DNA from: an uncultured Collinsella sp.
GTDB taxonomy: Bacteria; Actinomycetota; Coriobacteriia; Coriobacteriales; Coriobacteriaceae
Length of the DNA stretch: 28,777 bases
NCBI GenBank assembly: GCA_902494035.1
Contig: CABURV010000023.1
Span: forward strand, 1 to 28,777
Direction of reading: 5' to 3'
Numbering within the stretch: the first letter of the stretch is position 1; the number at the start of each line of letters is the position of its first letter. The notes beneath the pieces are model-generated. The model saw only the letters and a list, made by a program, of their open reading frames with translations, had not been told where the DNA came from and ran no database searches. A program made the position numbers and the translations under genes. Positions 7,218-14,527 of the stretch are shown here, piece after piece.

Positions 7218-8318
7218 CTACTTAAGTGCGCCGTTCACCGTGCCGCCGCCCAGGACGACGTCGCCGCGGTAGACGACGATTGCCTGGCCGGGGGCGATGG
7301 CGCGCTGCGGCTCGTCAAAAGTTAGCAGCATCTGCCCGTCTTCGTCACGTGTAAGGGTCGCTGCTTGGTCTTTCTGACGGTAACGGTACTTGGCGCCCAC
7401 GCGAATGCCGCCGGCATCGAGTTCTGCCTCCATGCGGTCGGCAGGGGCGCTCCAGATCCAGTCGTCGGCCGTGAGTGCTGTGGCCGTTAGGTCCTCGGCC
7501 TCGCCCAGATGCACGGTGTTGTTGGCGGCATCGACGCCCGTCACATACACGGGATGCGCCATCGCGACGCCCAAGCCCTTGCGCTGGCCGATGGTATAGC
7601 GCAACGCGCCGTTATGGCGTCCGACCACGCTGCCGTCGCGCCACACAATGTCGCCCGGTGCAGCGGGATGTCCGCAGCGGCGCTCGATATAGCCCGCGTA
7701 GTCACCGTCTGGAATAAAGCAGATGTCCTCGCTTTCGGCCTTCTGGGCGTTGGTAAAGCCTTGCTCGGCGGCTATGCGGCGCACGTCGCGCTCTTTGTCT
7801 AGGCCTGCCAGCGGAAAGATCGTGTGCGCCAGGCGCTCCTGCGTAAGCGAATATAAAAAGTAGCTCTGGTCCTTTTTGGGATCTTCGCCGCGATGCAGCT
7901 GCCAGGTGCCGTCTACTGTCTGGCTTGTTTTGGCGTAATGACCCGTTGCGATGTAGTCGCAGCCCATGTCCAGCGCCGCACCGAGCAACGCGCCAAACTT
8001 TATGTGGCGGTTGCAGATGATGCACGGGTTGGGCGTCAGCCCCTCCTGGTAGGCGTTCACAAAGCGCTCGATAACGCTGTGGTCGAAGGTCTGCTGCAAG
8101 TCGAGCACATGGTGGGGTATCCCCAGACGCTCGGCGACGGCCTTTGCATCGGCGATGTCGCGGTCGACTTTGCTCATACCCGTTGCAGGATCGGGCGCGG
8201 GGCAGGTGAGACGCATGGTGGCGCCGACGCATTCGTAGCCCTGGCTTTTGAGCAGGTACGCGGTCACGCTGGAATCGACGCCGCCGCTCATGGCGACGAG
8301 CACGCGCTTGTTGTGCAT
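7218..8318 (-). CDS. mnmA: tRNA-specific 2-thiouridylase MnmA
   Basis: 366 residues, normal length; ATG at 8318 with AAGGAG nine bases upstream. The PP-loop SGGVDSS is at 11-17. The nucleophilic cysteine is C99 (NPCIICN) and the persulfide-carrying partner is C200 (SEDICFIP). TGHYAK (125-130) and the KDQSYFLYSL block (149-158) are characteristic. The C-terminal beta-barrel follows IGQRKGLGV. The enzyme adenylates U34 of tRNA-Lys, -Glu and -Gln and replaces its 2-oxygen with sulfur that comes from cysteine through a desulfurase. Its neighbour upstream on the same strand is cysK, so cysteine supply and sulfur use are adjacent. A terminator and a candidate promoter (8391-8399) separate the two. 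No terminator is visible after the stop; transcripts would run into the convergent kinase-like gene. Confidence 0.97.
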   Translation of the reverse strand: MHNKRVLVAMSGGVDSSVTAYLLKSQGYECVGATMRLTCPAPDPATGMSKVDRDIADAKAVAERLGIPHHVLDLQQTFDHSVIERFVNAYQEGLTPNPCIICNRHIKFGALLGAALDMGCDYIATGHYAKTSQTVDGTWQLHRGEDPKKDQSYFLYSLTQERLAHTIFPLAGLDKERDVRRIAAEQGFTNAQKAESEDICFIPDGDYAGYIERRCGHPAAPGDIVWRDGSVVGRHNGALRYTIGQRKGLGVAMAHPVYVTGVDAANNTVHLGEAEDLTATALTADDWIWSAPADRMEAELDAGGIRVGAKYRYRQKDQAATLTRDEDGQMLLTFDEPQRAIAPGQAIVVYRGDVVLGGGTVNGALK

Positions 8319-8347
8319 GGGGAGGTTCTCCTTGGTGGCATGTGGCC

Positions 8348-8386
8348 AAAAAAGAAAAGCGGCGCGGGAGGCTGGTTCCGCGCCGC
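8348..8386 (-). terminator. Rho-independent terminator of cysK
   Basis: On the minus strand GCGGCGCGG (8386-8378) pairs with CCGCGCCGC (8367-8359) around a 10-base loop, followed by TTTTCTTTTTT down to 8348. It lies between the cysK stop at 8500 and the mnmA start at 8318, so it should end most cysK transcripts before mnmA. Confidence 0.92.
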
Positions 8387-8390
8387 AGAC

Positions 8391-8399
8391 ATTGTAGCA
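8391..8399 (-). promoter_or_regulatory. Candidate extended -10 promoter for mnmA
   Basis: The minus strand reads TGC-TACAAT (8399-8391), an extended -10 element without a good -35. A transcript would start near 8384, on or just inside the cysK terminator hairpin, so that hairpin would form the 5' end of the mnmA leader. Weak evidence, but some promoter is needed after the terminator. Confidence 0.35.
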
Positions 8400-8499
8400 A
8401 GTTCGGGCGTTCTGTGGGACACCCTGTTGGGACGAGCTCAGGCTGCCAGAAGAGAGGGGAGACCGGCGTGCCTTGGACTCGTTCTAAGAACGAGAAGCT

Positions 8500-9438
8500 C
8501 TAGTCCTGGAAGAGTGCCGTGGACAGGTAGCGCTCGCCGGTGTCGGCAAGCAGGGCCACGATGGTCTTGCCCTCGTTCTCGGGGCGCTTGGCCAGCTGCA
8601 GCGCGGCCCACACGGCGGCGCCGGACGAAATGCCCACGAGCACGCCCTCCTTGTGGCCCACGGCGCGGCCGGTCGCAAAGGCGTCGTCGTTCTCGACGGG
8701 GATGATCTCGTCATAGACCTGGGTGTCGAGGACGTCGGGCACAAAACCGGCGCCGATACCCTGGATCTTGTGCGGGCCGGCTTGGCCCTTGGAGAGCACC
8801 GGGGAAGTGGCGGGCTCGACGGCGACGACCTGAATCTCGGGGTTCTGCTCCTTGAGGAACTCGCCCACGCCGGTCACGGTGCCGCCGGTGCCGACACCGG
8901 CGACGAAGATGTCGACCTTGCCGTCGGTGTCATCCCAGATCTCGGGGCCGGTCGTGGCCTTGTGGATGGCGGGGTTGGCGGGGTTCACAAACTGGCCGGC
9001 GATAATGCTGTTGGGCGTCTCCTTCTGCAGTTCCTCGGCCTTGACGATGGCGCCCTTCATGCCCTTGGAGCCGTCGGTGAGCACGAGCTGTGCGCCGTAT
9101 GCCTGCATAAGCTTGCGGCGCTCGACGGACATGGTCTCGGGCATAGTGATGATCACCTTGTAGCCGCGAGCCGCCGCCACCGAGGCGATGCCGACGCCGG
9201 TGTTGCCGCTCGTGGGCTCGATGATGGTGTAGTCGCCGCCGCGCACGAGCTTGCCTGCCTTCTCGGCCTCGTCAATCATGTTCTTGGCGACGCGGTCTTT
9301 AACGGACCCGGCGGGGTTGAAGTATTCCAGCTTGACGAGCACGCGGGCCTTGAGGTCCTCATCGGCCTCAAAGTGAGTGAGCTCCAGAAGCGGGGTGTGG
9401 CCGATAAGCTGATCGATGGACGTGTAAACCTTGCTCAT
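8500..9438 (-). CDS. cysK: Cysteine synthase A (O-acetylserine sulfhydrylase)
   Basis: 312 residues, typical length; ATG at 9438 with GGAGG seven bases upstream. The pyridoxal phosphate lysine is K47 in NPAGSVKDR. The substrate loop TSGNTG is at 76-81, the phosphate-binding loop GTGGT at 183-187, and SSGAA at 271-275 contacts the PLP ring nitrogen. The QFVNPANPAIH stretch (149-159) is usual for CysK. It makes L-cysteine from O-acetyl-L-serine and sulfide in the cytosol. It faces an Rrf2-family regulator across a 253-base gap that contains a promoter overlapped by a palindrome, which suggests repression by that regulator. A terminator at 8386-8348 closes the unit. CysM or a cystathionine beta-synthase-like role is less likely given the CysK-like loops. 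Confidence 0.96.
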   Translation of the reverse strand: MSKVYTSIDQLIGHTPLLELTHFEADEDLKARVLVKLEYFNPAGSVKDRVAKNMIDEAEKAGKLVRGGDYTIIEPTSGNTGVGIASVAAARGYKVIITMPETMSVERRKLMQAYGAQLVLTDGSKGMKGAIVKAEELQKETPNSIIAGQFVNPANPAIHKATTGPEIWDDTDGKVDIFVAGVGTGGTVTGVGEFLKEQNPEIQVVAVEPATSPVLSKGQAGPHKIQGIGAGFVPDVLDTQVYDEIIPVENDDAFATGRAVGHKEGVLVGISSGAAVWAALQLAKRPENEGKTIVALLADTGERYLSTALFQD

Positions 9439-9496
9439 GATGAACCTCCAAAGTGTTCAAATGACTGGATACCGTGTGGTTTTACGGTGTGTCTAG

Positions 9497-9536
9497 CAGC
9501 TAAACCCACAAACCTTATAGGTTGTTCTTTTAGCTG
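9497..9536 (-). promoter_or_regulatory. Stem-loop at the 5' end of the predicted cysK leader
   Basis: CAGCTAAA (9497-9504) pairs with TTTAGCTG (9529-9536), and inside it AACCT (9511-9515) pairs with AGGTT (9519-9523) around a three-base loop, separated by a 5 x 6 internal loop. If transcription starts near 9539 from the predicted promoter, this hairpin would be the first structure in a leader of about 100 bases. It may instead be a second DNA operator. It does not match a known riboswitch that I recognise. Confidence 0.4.
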
Positions 9537-9545
9537 TTGGGAAGC

Positions 9546-9574
9546 ATACTAGACACTAAAGCCTAGTAATGCAA
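9546..9574 (-). promoter_or_regulatory. Predicted cysK promoter overlapped by a palindromic operator
   Basis: On the minus strand, TTGCAT (9574-9569) and TAGTAT (9551-9546) are spaced by 17 bases. ACTAG (9548-9552) and CTAGT (9563-9567) form an inverted repeat with a 10-base spacer that covers the -10 and the spacer. A repressor bound here would block RNA polymerase. The divergent Rrf2 regulator is the obvious candidate; dimers of this family bind palindromes of about this size. Confidence 0.5.
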
Positions 9575-9691
9575 TAGGAAATAGGAGTTTATTGAAAGTT
9601 GATTAACCATCTTGACCGGAACGGGTATTTTCAAAACCAATATTTCGGCTAGAATTTCTACGGACTAAATGACCGAAAGGCAGCACTATAC

Positions 9692-10120
9692 ATGTTGGTT
9701 TCTACTAAGGGCAGATATGCCCTGCGCGTTATGGTCGATCTGGCCGAGCACCAGGCAGCCGGTCGCATCCCGCTCAAAGAGATCGCGGCGCGACAGGGGA
9801 TTTCCGAGAAATATCTCGAGAACATTTTGGCTACGCTCGTGCGCGCCAACATGCTCTCGGGCATGCGCGGCAAGGGCGGCGGCTATGTGCTCACGCGCCC
9901 GCCCGAGCAATACACGGTGGGCGAGATCTTGCGCCTGACCGAGGGCAGTCTGGCGCCGGTCGCCTGCCTGGATGGCGACTGCAAGGGCTGCTCGCGTTCG
10001 GATGAGTGCCCCACGCTCGACGTGTGGAAGAACCTGGACAAGCTCATCAACGACTACCTCGACGGTGTGACGCTCGATCAACTTGTCGCTCCCAACCATG
10101 GCTACGACTACGTCATCTAA
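9692..10120 (+). CDS. Rrf2-family transcriptional regulator (IscR/CymR-like)
   Basis: 142 residues; ATG at 9692 with AAAGG 11 bases upstream, a modest site. The N-terminus MLVSTKGRYALRVMVDLA is the typical Rrf2 start. The winged helix covers about 25-70, with recognition helix ISEKYLENILATLV and wing RGKGGGYVLTRP. Residues 92-106 contain C92, C97, C100 and C106 (C-x4-C-x2-C-x5-C), in the place where IscR binds its Fe-S cluster (C92, C98, C104 in E. coli) but with an extra cysteine. A cluster or thiol switch is therefore likely. Divergence from cysK, with mnmA beyond it, argues for control of cysteine or sulfur metabolism as in CymR; the cysteines argue for IscR-like sensing. The two cannot be separated from sequence. 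Confidence 0.9.
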   Translation: MLVSTKGRYALRVMVDLAEHQAAGRIPLKEIAARQGISEKYLENILATLVRANMLSGMRGKGGGYVLTRPPEQYTVGEILRLTEGSLAPVACLDGDCKGCSRSDECPTLDVWKNLDKLINDYLDGVTLDQLVAPNHGYDYVI

Positions 10121-10189
10121 CCCACACCTGCATTTGGGGACGGGGTGGAAATGGTAGATTTTCTCGCCCTTTGAGACTTGGCAAATAAG

Positions 10190-10220
10190 AAGGCCGCCCA
10201 TTTTTGCGATGGGCGGCCTT
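10190..10220. terminator. Bidirectional terminator between rrf2 and the holin-like gene
   Basis: AAGGCCGCCCAT (10190-10201) and ATGGGCGGCCTT (10209-10220) pair perfectly around a seven-base loop. Short T-rich tails follow both ways: CGTTTT on plus, CTTATTT on minus. It lies between two convergent genes, 69 bases after the rrf2 stop and 41 bases past the stop of the minus-strand gene. Confidence 0.85.
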
Positions 10221-10261
10221 CGTTTTGGGCTGTTGAGACGGACACGGCCGGAATGGCCATT

Positions 10262-10627
10262 TTAGTCCTCGGCGATGCTGTCGAGGATGCTGCGCGTGAT
10301 GGACACCAGGATGCTGCCCATAAAGGCCGATCCAAAGCTGGCGATGGAGATGCCGACGCCCAGCAGGTTGACCGACAGGTAACTCGCGAGCTCAAGCATA
10401 AAGCTGTTGACGACAAGCTGGAAAATGCCCAGCGTAATGATCGTGAGCGGCAGCGAGATGACCGTGAGGAACGGTTTGACGAACGAATCGACAATGTTCA
10501 GGAACAGTCCCACAAAGGCAAAGCAGACCCAGGTCTCGGCAAAGCCGAAGGGTTGGATACCGGGGACGAGGAACGTGGCGATCGCGATGGCGATCGAGGT
10601 GAAGAGCCAGTTAAGCATAAAGCGCAT
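10262..10627 (-). CDS. Small membrane protein, phage holin 4_2 / DUF360 (YvlD-like) family
   Basis: 121 residues; ATG at 10627 with AAAGGA eight bases upstream. Four hydrophobic segments at about 4-22, 32-50, 55-78 and 90-112. The family pattern is visible: FLNIVDSFVKPFLTVISLP (42-60) followed by LTIITLGIFQLVVNSF (61-76), as in Bacillus YvlD. The family name mentions holins, but chromosomal members are mostly not phage lysis proteins, and YvlD-like genes are linked to envelope stress. There are no phage genes nearby. The protein is expected in the cytoplasmic membrane; its role is unknown. Confidence 0.85.
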   Translation of the reverse strand: MRFMLNWLFTSIAIAIATFLVPGIQPFGFAETWVCFAFVGLFLNIVDSFVKPFLTVISLPLTIITLGIFQLVVNSFMLELASYLSVNLLGVGISIASFGSAFMGSILVSITRSILDSIAED

Positions 10628-10815
10628 GGCGTGAATCCTTTCTTGCGCCGGGATTGCTGGCGTCGCGTGAAGCGGCTTACGGCGGCGACCTGGATGGTTG
10701 CGCGGGCGCGCCGCGGTGTTTGGGCGCCCATTGTCTCAAATATTCGTGGAGCTTACGTGCGCATTCGGTTTCAAAACGGCGTTCGTCCTAAAAAACGTGC
10801 CGCTGGCAGAGAGTC

Positions 10816-10846
10816 TTGGCACTTTAGTTTGGTGGTGTGCTACACT
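10816..10846 (+). promoter_or_regulatory. Candidate promoter of the YerC/TrpR-like gene
   Basis: TTGGCA (10816-10821) and TGC-TACACT (10838-10846) form a -35 and an extended -10 with a 19-base spacer. They lie about 105 bases before the ATG at 10952. This is the best promoter in the 324-base gap 10628-10951, which otherwise holds no supported gene; an 85-codon frame (10698-10955) shows no recognisable sequence. Confidence 0.4.
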
Positions 10847-10864
10847 GCTACGGGCAAATGGCCC

Positions 10865-10903
10865 ATGCATAGTTTTATTGCATATTACGGGCGAACGATG
10901 CCC
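10865..10903. promoter_or_regulatory. Two small inverted repeats upstream of the YerC/TrpR-like gene
   Basis: ATGCA...TGCAT spans 10865-10883 with a nine-base spacer, and GGGC (10889-10892) with GCCC (10900-10903) follows. Both lie just downstream of the predicted start of transcription, a usual place for an operator. Short arms make chance occurrence possible. Confidence 0.25.
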
Positions 10904-10951
10904 GATGTCAGTATCAACTTCGATGCCTTATGGCGGGTTTGGCGGTGATCG

Positions 10952-11251
10952 ATGAACATCGAGAACATGTTTGACAAGCCTGATGTCAAGCAGCTGGTCC
11001 ACGCATTTAGTCTTTTGGATGACGAGAAGGATATCCAGGCGTTTTTAACCGATATCTGCACGCCGCGCGAGATTTGCGACCTTTCTCAGCGTTTGCAGGT
11101 TGCGCGCTATTTGGACGAGGGCGAGCCTTATGTTGAGGTTCAGGCCCGTACCGGCGCTTCGTCCACCACGGTGAGCCGCGTTTCAAAGGCGCTGAACGGC
11201 GAGTACGGCGGCTACCGCAAGATCCTTATTAAACTGGAGGATGGCGAGTAG
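10952..11251 (+). CDS. YerC/YecD-family TrpR-related DNA-binding protein
   Basis: 99 residues, the usual length of this family. ATG at 10952; GGCGGTG just upstream is a modest ribosome site. The TrpR-like helix-turn-helix spans about 37-85: TPREICDLSQRLQVARYL, then VEVQARTGASSTTVSRVSKAL with the recognition helix SSTTVSRVSKAL. The start (DVKQLVHAFSLLDDEKDIQAFLTDICT) is typical of YerC/YecD proteins of gram-positive bacteria, which are all-helical dimers with no proven effector. No trp gene is near, so a tryptophan-repressor role is not supported. A terminator follows at 11275. Whether it controls the addB-addA unit downstream is unknown. Confidence 0.9.
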   Translation: MNIENMFDKPDVKQLVHAFSLLDDEKDIQAFLTDICTPREICDLSQRLQVARYLDEGEPYVEVQARTGASSTTVSRVSKALNGEYGGYRKILIKLEDGE

Positions 11252-11274
11252 GCCGCGCCAAAAACGAATTGTAC

Positions 11275-11301
11275 AAAACCGCTCCTCCGGGGGCGGTTTT
11301 T
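11275..11301 (+). terminator. Rho-independent terminator after the YerC/TrpR-like gene
   Basis: AAAACCGCTCC (11275-11285) pairs with GGGGGCGGTTTT around a TCC loop, with one T-G pair, and ends in T5 (11297-11301). It separates the small regulator from addB. Confidence 0.88.
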
Positions 11302-11434
11302 ATATGCCCGCAATCGGCTGGTGCGTTGGGGTCAGGTTGCTTTGTACCAAAAGATGGAGCTGCGGTGGCAATGTGTCCGCTTGGGCGGGTAGGATGGATG
11401 CATTGATTATTGCGAACAGTTTGAGCGGAGGACC

Positions 11435-14400
11435 ATGCCTGTTCGAATCTATACCACCAATGCCGGCACGGATTTGAGCGATGCCGAGTCGGCGCTGCTT
11501 GCCGACCTTGTTGACTGCCACGGACGTGCCGTGCTGCTGGCACCTACGTTTGCCGAGCTCGACCTGTGCCGTCATGATGCGGCGGAAGCCGGGATTTCGC
11601 TGGGTATTGACTACAAGACGCCTACATCGTGGCTTCGCTCGCTTTGGGAGCTTCTGGGCGACGGGCGCGGTTTCGTCGACAACCTGCAACGTCAGATGCT
11701 GTTTTCGGATATGATTGCCCGCCGCGACGATGCCGACCTGCAGCCGCTTTCGCGTAGCCAGGGCACGGTGCGCATGCTCGCGCGCATGGCTCGCGACGTG
11801 TTGCCGGGCGTTGCGGGGACGGGTGCCGAACGATGCCGTGGCGACAACTGCCAGCCTGAGCCAAAAAGCGATGCCGAGGCTCGTGTGTTCGAGCTTTTGC
11901 GCGCCTACGCGGGCGGTTTGGACCGTCGAGATATGGTTGAGCCCTGCGAGGCAGCTGACATTATGACCAGTGTCCTGGCCGATAGCCTGCCGGCGTGCAC
12001 TCGCGCCGTATGCGTGCGCGGTATCACGTCGTTTACGCACGGTCTGCTCGAGCTGCTGTCTGCCGTGGCGAACAATGGGGGAGAGGTCGTCGTGCTGCTT
12101 GCCCGCGAGCAGGCGGCGATGCGCGAGGAGCTTGCCACGGCATTTGATGCCCGCGATGTGTTGTTTGAGATCGCGCCGCTAGGGGAGGGTGTCGGCGCGT
12201 CTGATGCCGCTTACGGGACCGCCGCTCAGCCTGCCTTTATTGAGGTCGCTGGCCCCCATGCCCGTGCTCATGCTTATGCGGACGCAATTGATGATCTGGT
12301 AAAAACGTGCCGGGGTTCCGAGGTCGACGGCGCTTCTGCCGACCCCGTGCGCGTGCTCGTTGTTTCTGCCCGGGCACCCCAGCTGTTCGGCGAACTCGCC
12401 TCTCGTCTGGCGGCGCGTCACATTGCGGCCGAGACAACTGAGTTCACGGCGTTTTCCCAGTCCATCGCGGGCAGGCAGTTTACGGCGCTCGCCAACCTGA
12501 TCGAGCGTATGAAAGCCGCCGATGAGGGCACCGCTTCCAAGACCGAGTGGTGGCCCGCTCCAGAGCTTACCGACTGGATTTATAGCCCGCTTTCGGGTGC
12601 CGACGCCGCGAGCGCCCGCGGCTTCGACAAGAACATGCGCCTGTCGCGCAGCAAGACCACTGCGGGCGTCAAGAGCTTGCTGCAGAGCGTGCAGGGCCAG
12701 GTGAGGGGCGCCCGCAAGGCCGCCAGCGAAGATAACTGGTTTAAGAACGTGCCGTGCGTGGTCTCGGACGTGTTCCAGGCGCTGTGGCGCGACAAACCCG
12801 TGACGGCGCTCAAGGCCATGCTCGCCGTCGCCGAGGCGTTGCCCGATCGCGCCCTTGGAGGCCTTGACGGCCAGGCTCGTCGCCAGGCGGAGACCGCCCT
12901 GCTGCGACATGCCATCGACATCCTTATGAACGATGCTCGCGCGCTCGACGTGTCGCAGGCCGCGACCGTGCCGGTTCTCGACGGCGTTCGAACTAAGGTG
13001 GACAAGCGCAGCACCGCTTACGATTACGAGACCTACGAGGTCGATCGCACGCCACGGGCGCAAGTGCGCTTCGTGTCGCTTGCCGATGCGTCGGTTTTGC
13101 GTCCTGGCGGCTACGATGCCGTGCTGTTTGCCGATGTCGACCTGGACAGCTATCCGCTTTCGCACGAAGAGGGCCCGCTTGCCACGTTGACGACCGAGCT
13201 GCGCCGCGACGGCGTGTCTTTGGAGCCCGCCGCCCTGCTGCGCGTGCGCTTTGGCCGTGCAATGCAGGCGACGAGCGGTCCGGTCGCGCTTGCCCGCGTG
13301 ACACACGATCGCCAGGCGCGAGAGTGCTACCCGGCAGCCGTATGGACCGAGCTGCGGGCACATGCCGAGGCCGCTGGCGCTGCCAAGCCCACGTGCGTGG
13401 GCGAGGGCGATATCATCGCCGACTTTGATCCCGCGGCAGGTGAAGGCCTCAAGCGCGAGCGCGTGACCTGCGAAGCCCCTCAGCACCTGAGCGATGAAGC
13501 CATTCCGTATCTGGTTCTGCGCCGTCGCGATGGCGAGGGCGAGAACGCGCCGCTCGTGCCGCGTCTGACGTCCGCCTCGCAGATCGAGGCCTATTCTACC
13601 TGTCCACTGTGCTGGTTCGTGTCGTATCGCGTCAAGCCCCAGTCTATCGACGCGGGCTTTGGCAACATGGAGAAGGGCAACTTTGTCCACGACGTGCTGG
13701 AGCATCTGCATGCCCGTCTGCCCCAAGAAGGCATGGAGCGCGTGACGCCCGAGAATCTGCCGCGTGCACAGGAGCTGCTGCACGAGGTCTTTGACGAGAC
13801 GTTGGCCGAGCACGCTGGCAAGCGCGGCACGGAGGGCCCGCTGGTGCCGCTCTCCCCGGTGGAGGAGCGCCAGGTGGCCGAGATCTTGCCGCAGCTGGAG
13901 GGTGTGCTTGCCTACGAGTCCGAGGCACTTGCCCCCTTTGCCCCGCGCTATCTGGAGTTCGCCTTCAACGAGCTCAAGGTCGAGTATGCCGGTTGGCCGC
14001 TTGGCGGGCGCATCGACCGCGTGGACGTGGACGCCGAGAATCGTGCCGTGGTGATCGACTACAAGCATCGCACGGGCGTTGAGGAGTTTAAGCTCGCCGA
14101 CCCTACGGTGCGCGACGAGGAATCGGGCACGGCGCCCATCGACGATCCGCGCTGGTTGCCACCACATACCCAAACGCTTATCTACGCCCAGGCCATGCGC
14201 CGGGCGCTGGATTTGGACACCCGCGCGGCGCTCTACTTTTCGACCAAGGGCGGCAAGCCGGCGTTGCGCGGTGCCGCGAGCGCCGAGCTGCTCGAGGAAG
14301 AGCGCGGCGACGGCCGCATCCCGGGCCTTAAGAAAGGTTTCCCCGGCGAGGGTGGCAGCATGGACTTCGACGTCCTGCTCGATCGCGTTGAGGCCGGCAT

Positions 14401-14524
14401 CGCCGAGCGCCTGCGCGAGCTCGAGGCGGGCGACGTCGCCGCTGTCGATCCGACGGCGGCGCAGACCGCGCATGCGCGCTGCTCGTATAACCACGAAGGA
14501 ACGTTTGTAAGGAGGGACGTGTAG
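11435..14524 (+). CDS. addB: AddB-like subunit: inactive helicase region plus PD-(D/E)XK nuclease
   Basis: 1029 residues, somewhat shorter than Bacillus AddB; ATG at 11435 with GGAGG three bases upstream. The C-terminal RecB-type nuclease is clear: SQIEAYSTCP (about 715-724), histidine motif GNFVHDVLEHL, D861 in GGRIDRVD and the core D875-Y-K877. The N-terminal part has no Walker A (GxxxxGKT), so it is probably not an ATPase but a scaffold for Chi recognition. AddB normally carries a 4Fe-4S staple from one cysteine before and three after the nuclease core. Here only C723/C726 and C1016 are seen and the terminal C-x2-C-x5-C is missing. It overlaps functionally with addA three bases downstream. 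It should pair with AddA for resection of double-strand breaks. Assignment rests on nuclease motifs plus the addA neighbour. Confidence 0.85.
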   Translation: MPVRIYTTNAGTDLSDAESALLADLVDCHGRAVLLAPTFAELDLCRHDAAEAGISLGIDYKTPTSWLRSLWELLGDGRGFVDNLQRQMLFSDMIARRDDADLQPLSRSQGTVRMLARMARDVLPGVAGTGAERCRGDNCQPEPKSDAEARVFELLRAYAGGLDRRDMVEPCEAADIMTSVLADSLPACTRAVCVRGITSFTHGLLELLSAVANNGGEVVVLLAREQAAMREELATAFDARDVLFEIAPLGEGVGASDAAYGTAAQPAFIEVAGPHARAHAYADAIDDLVKTCRGSEVDGASADPVRVLVVSARAPQLFGELASRLAARHIAAETTEFTAFSQSIAGRQFTALANLIERMKAADEGTASKTEWWPAPELTDWIYSPLSGADAASARGFDKNMRLSRSKTTAGVKSLLQSVQGQVRGARKAASEDNWFKNVPCVVSDVFQALWRDKPVTALKAMLAVAEALPDRALGGLDGQARRQAETALLRHAIDILMNDARALDVSQAATVPVLDGVRTKVDKRSTAYDYETYEVDRTPRAQVRFVSLADASVLRPGGYDAVLFADVDLDSYPLSHEEGPLATLTTELRRDGVSLEPAALLRVRFGRAMQATSGPVALARVTHDRQARECYPAAVWTELRAHAEAAGAAKPTCVGEGDIIADFDPAAGEGLKRERVTCEAPQHLSDEAIPYLVLRRRDGEGENAPLVPRLTSASQIEAYSTCPLCWFVSYRVKPQSIDAGFGNMEKGNFVHDVLEHLHARLPQEGMERVTPENLPRAQELLHEVFDETLAEHAGKRGTEGPLVPLSPVEERQVAEILPQLEGVLAYESEALAPFAPRYLEFAFNELKVEYAGWPLGGRIDRVDVDAENRAVVIDYKHRTGVEEFKLADPTVRDEESGTAPIDDPRWLPPHTQTLIYAQAMRRALDLDTRAALYFSTKGGKPALRGAASAELLEEERGDGRIPGLKKGFPGEGGSMDFDVLLDRVEAGIAERLRELEAGDVAAVDPTAAQTAHARCSYNHEGTFVRRDV

Positions 14525-14527
14525 ACC

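Noticed and set aside
10262..10627. Phage holin as evidence for a prophage
   Set aside because: The family name is historical; no endolysin, structural or integrase gene is nearby, and composition matches the chromosome.
10698..10955. 85-codon frame overlapping the start of the YerC-like gene
   Set aside because: No recognisable domain or ribosome site, and it covers the predicted promoter and operators of that gene.
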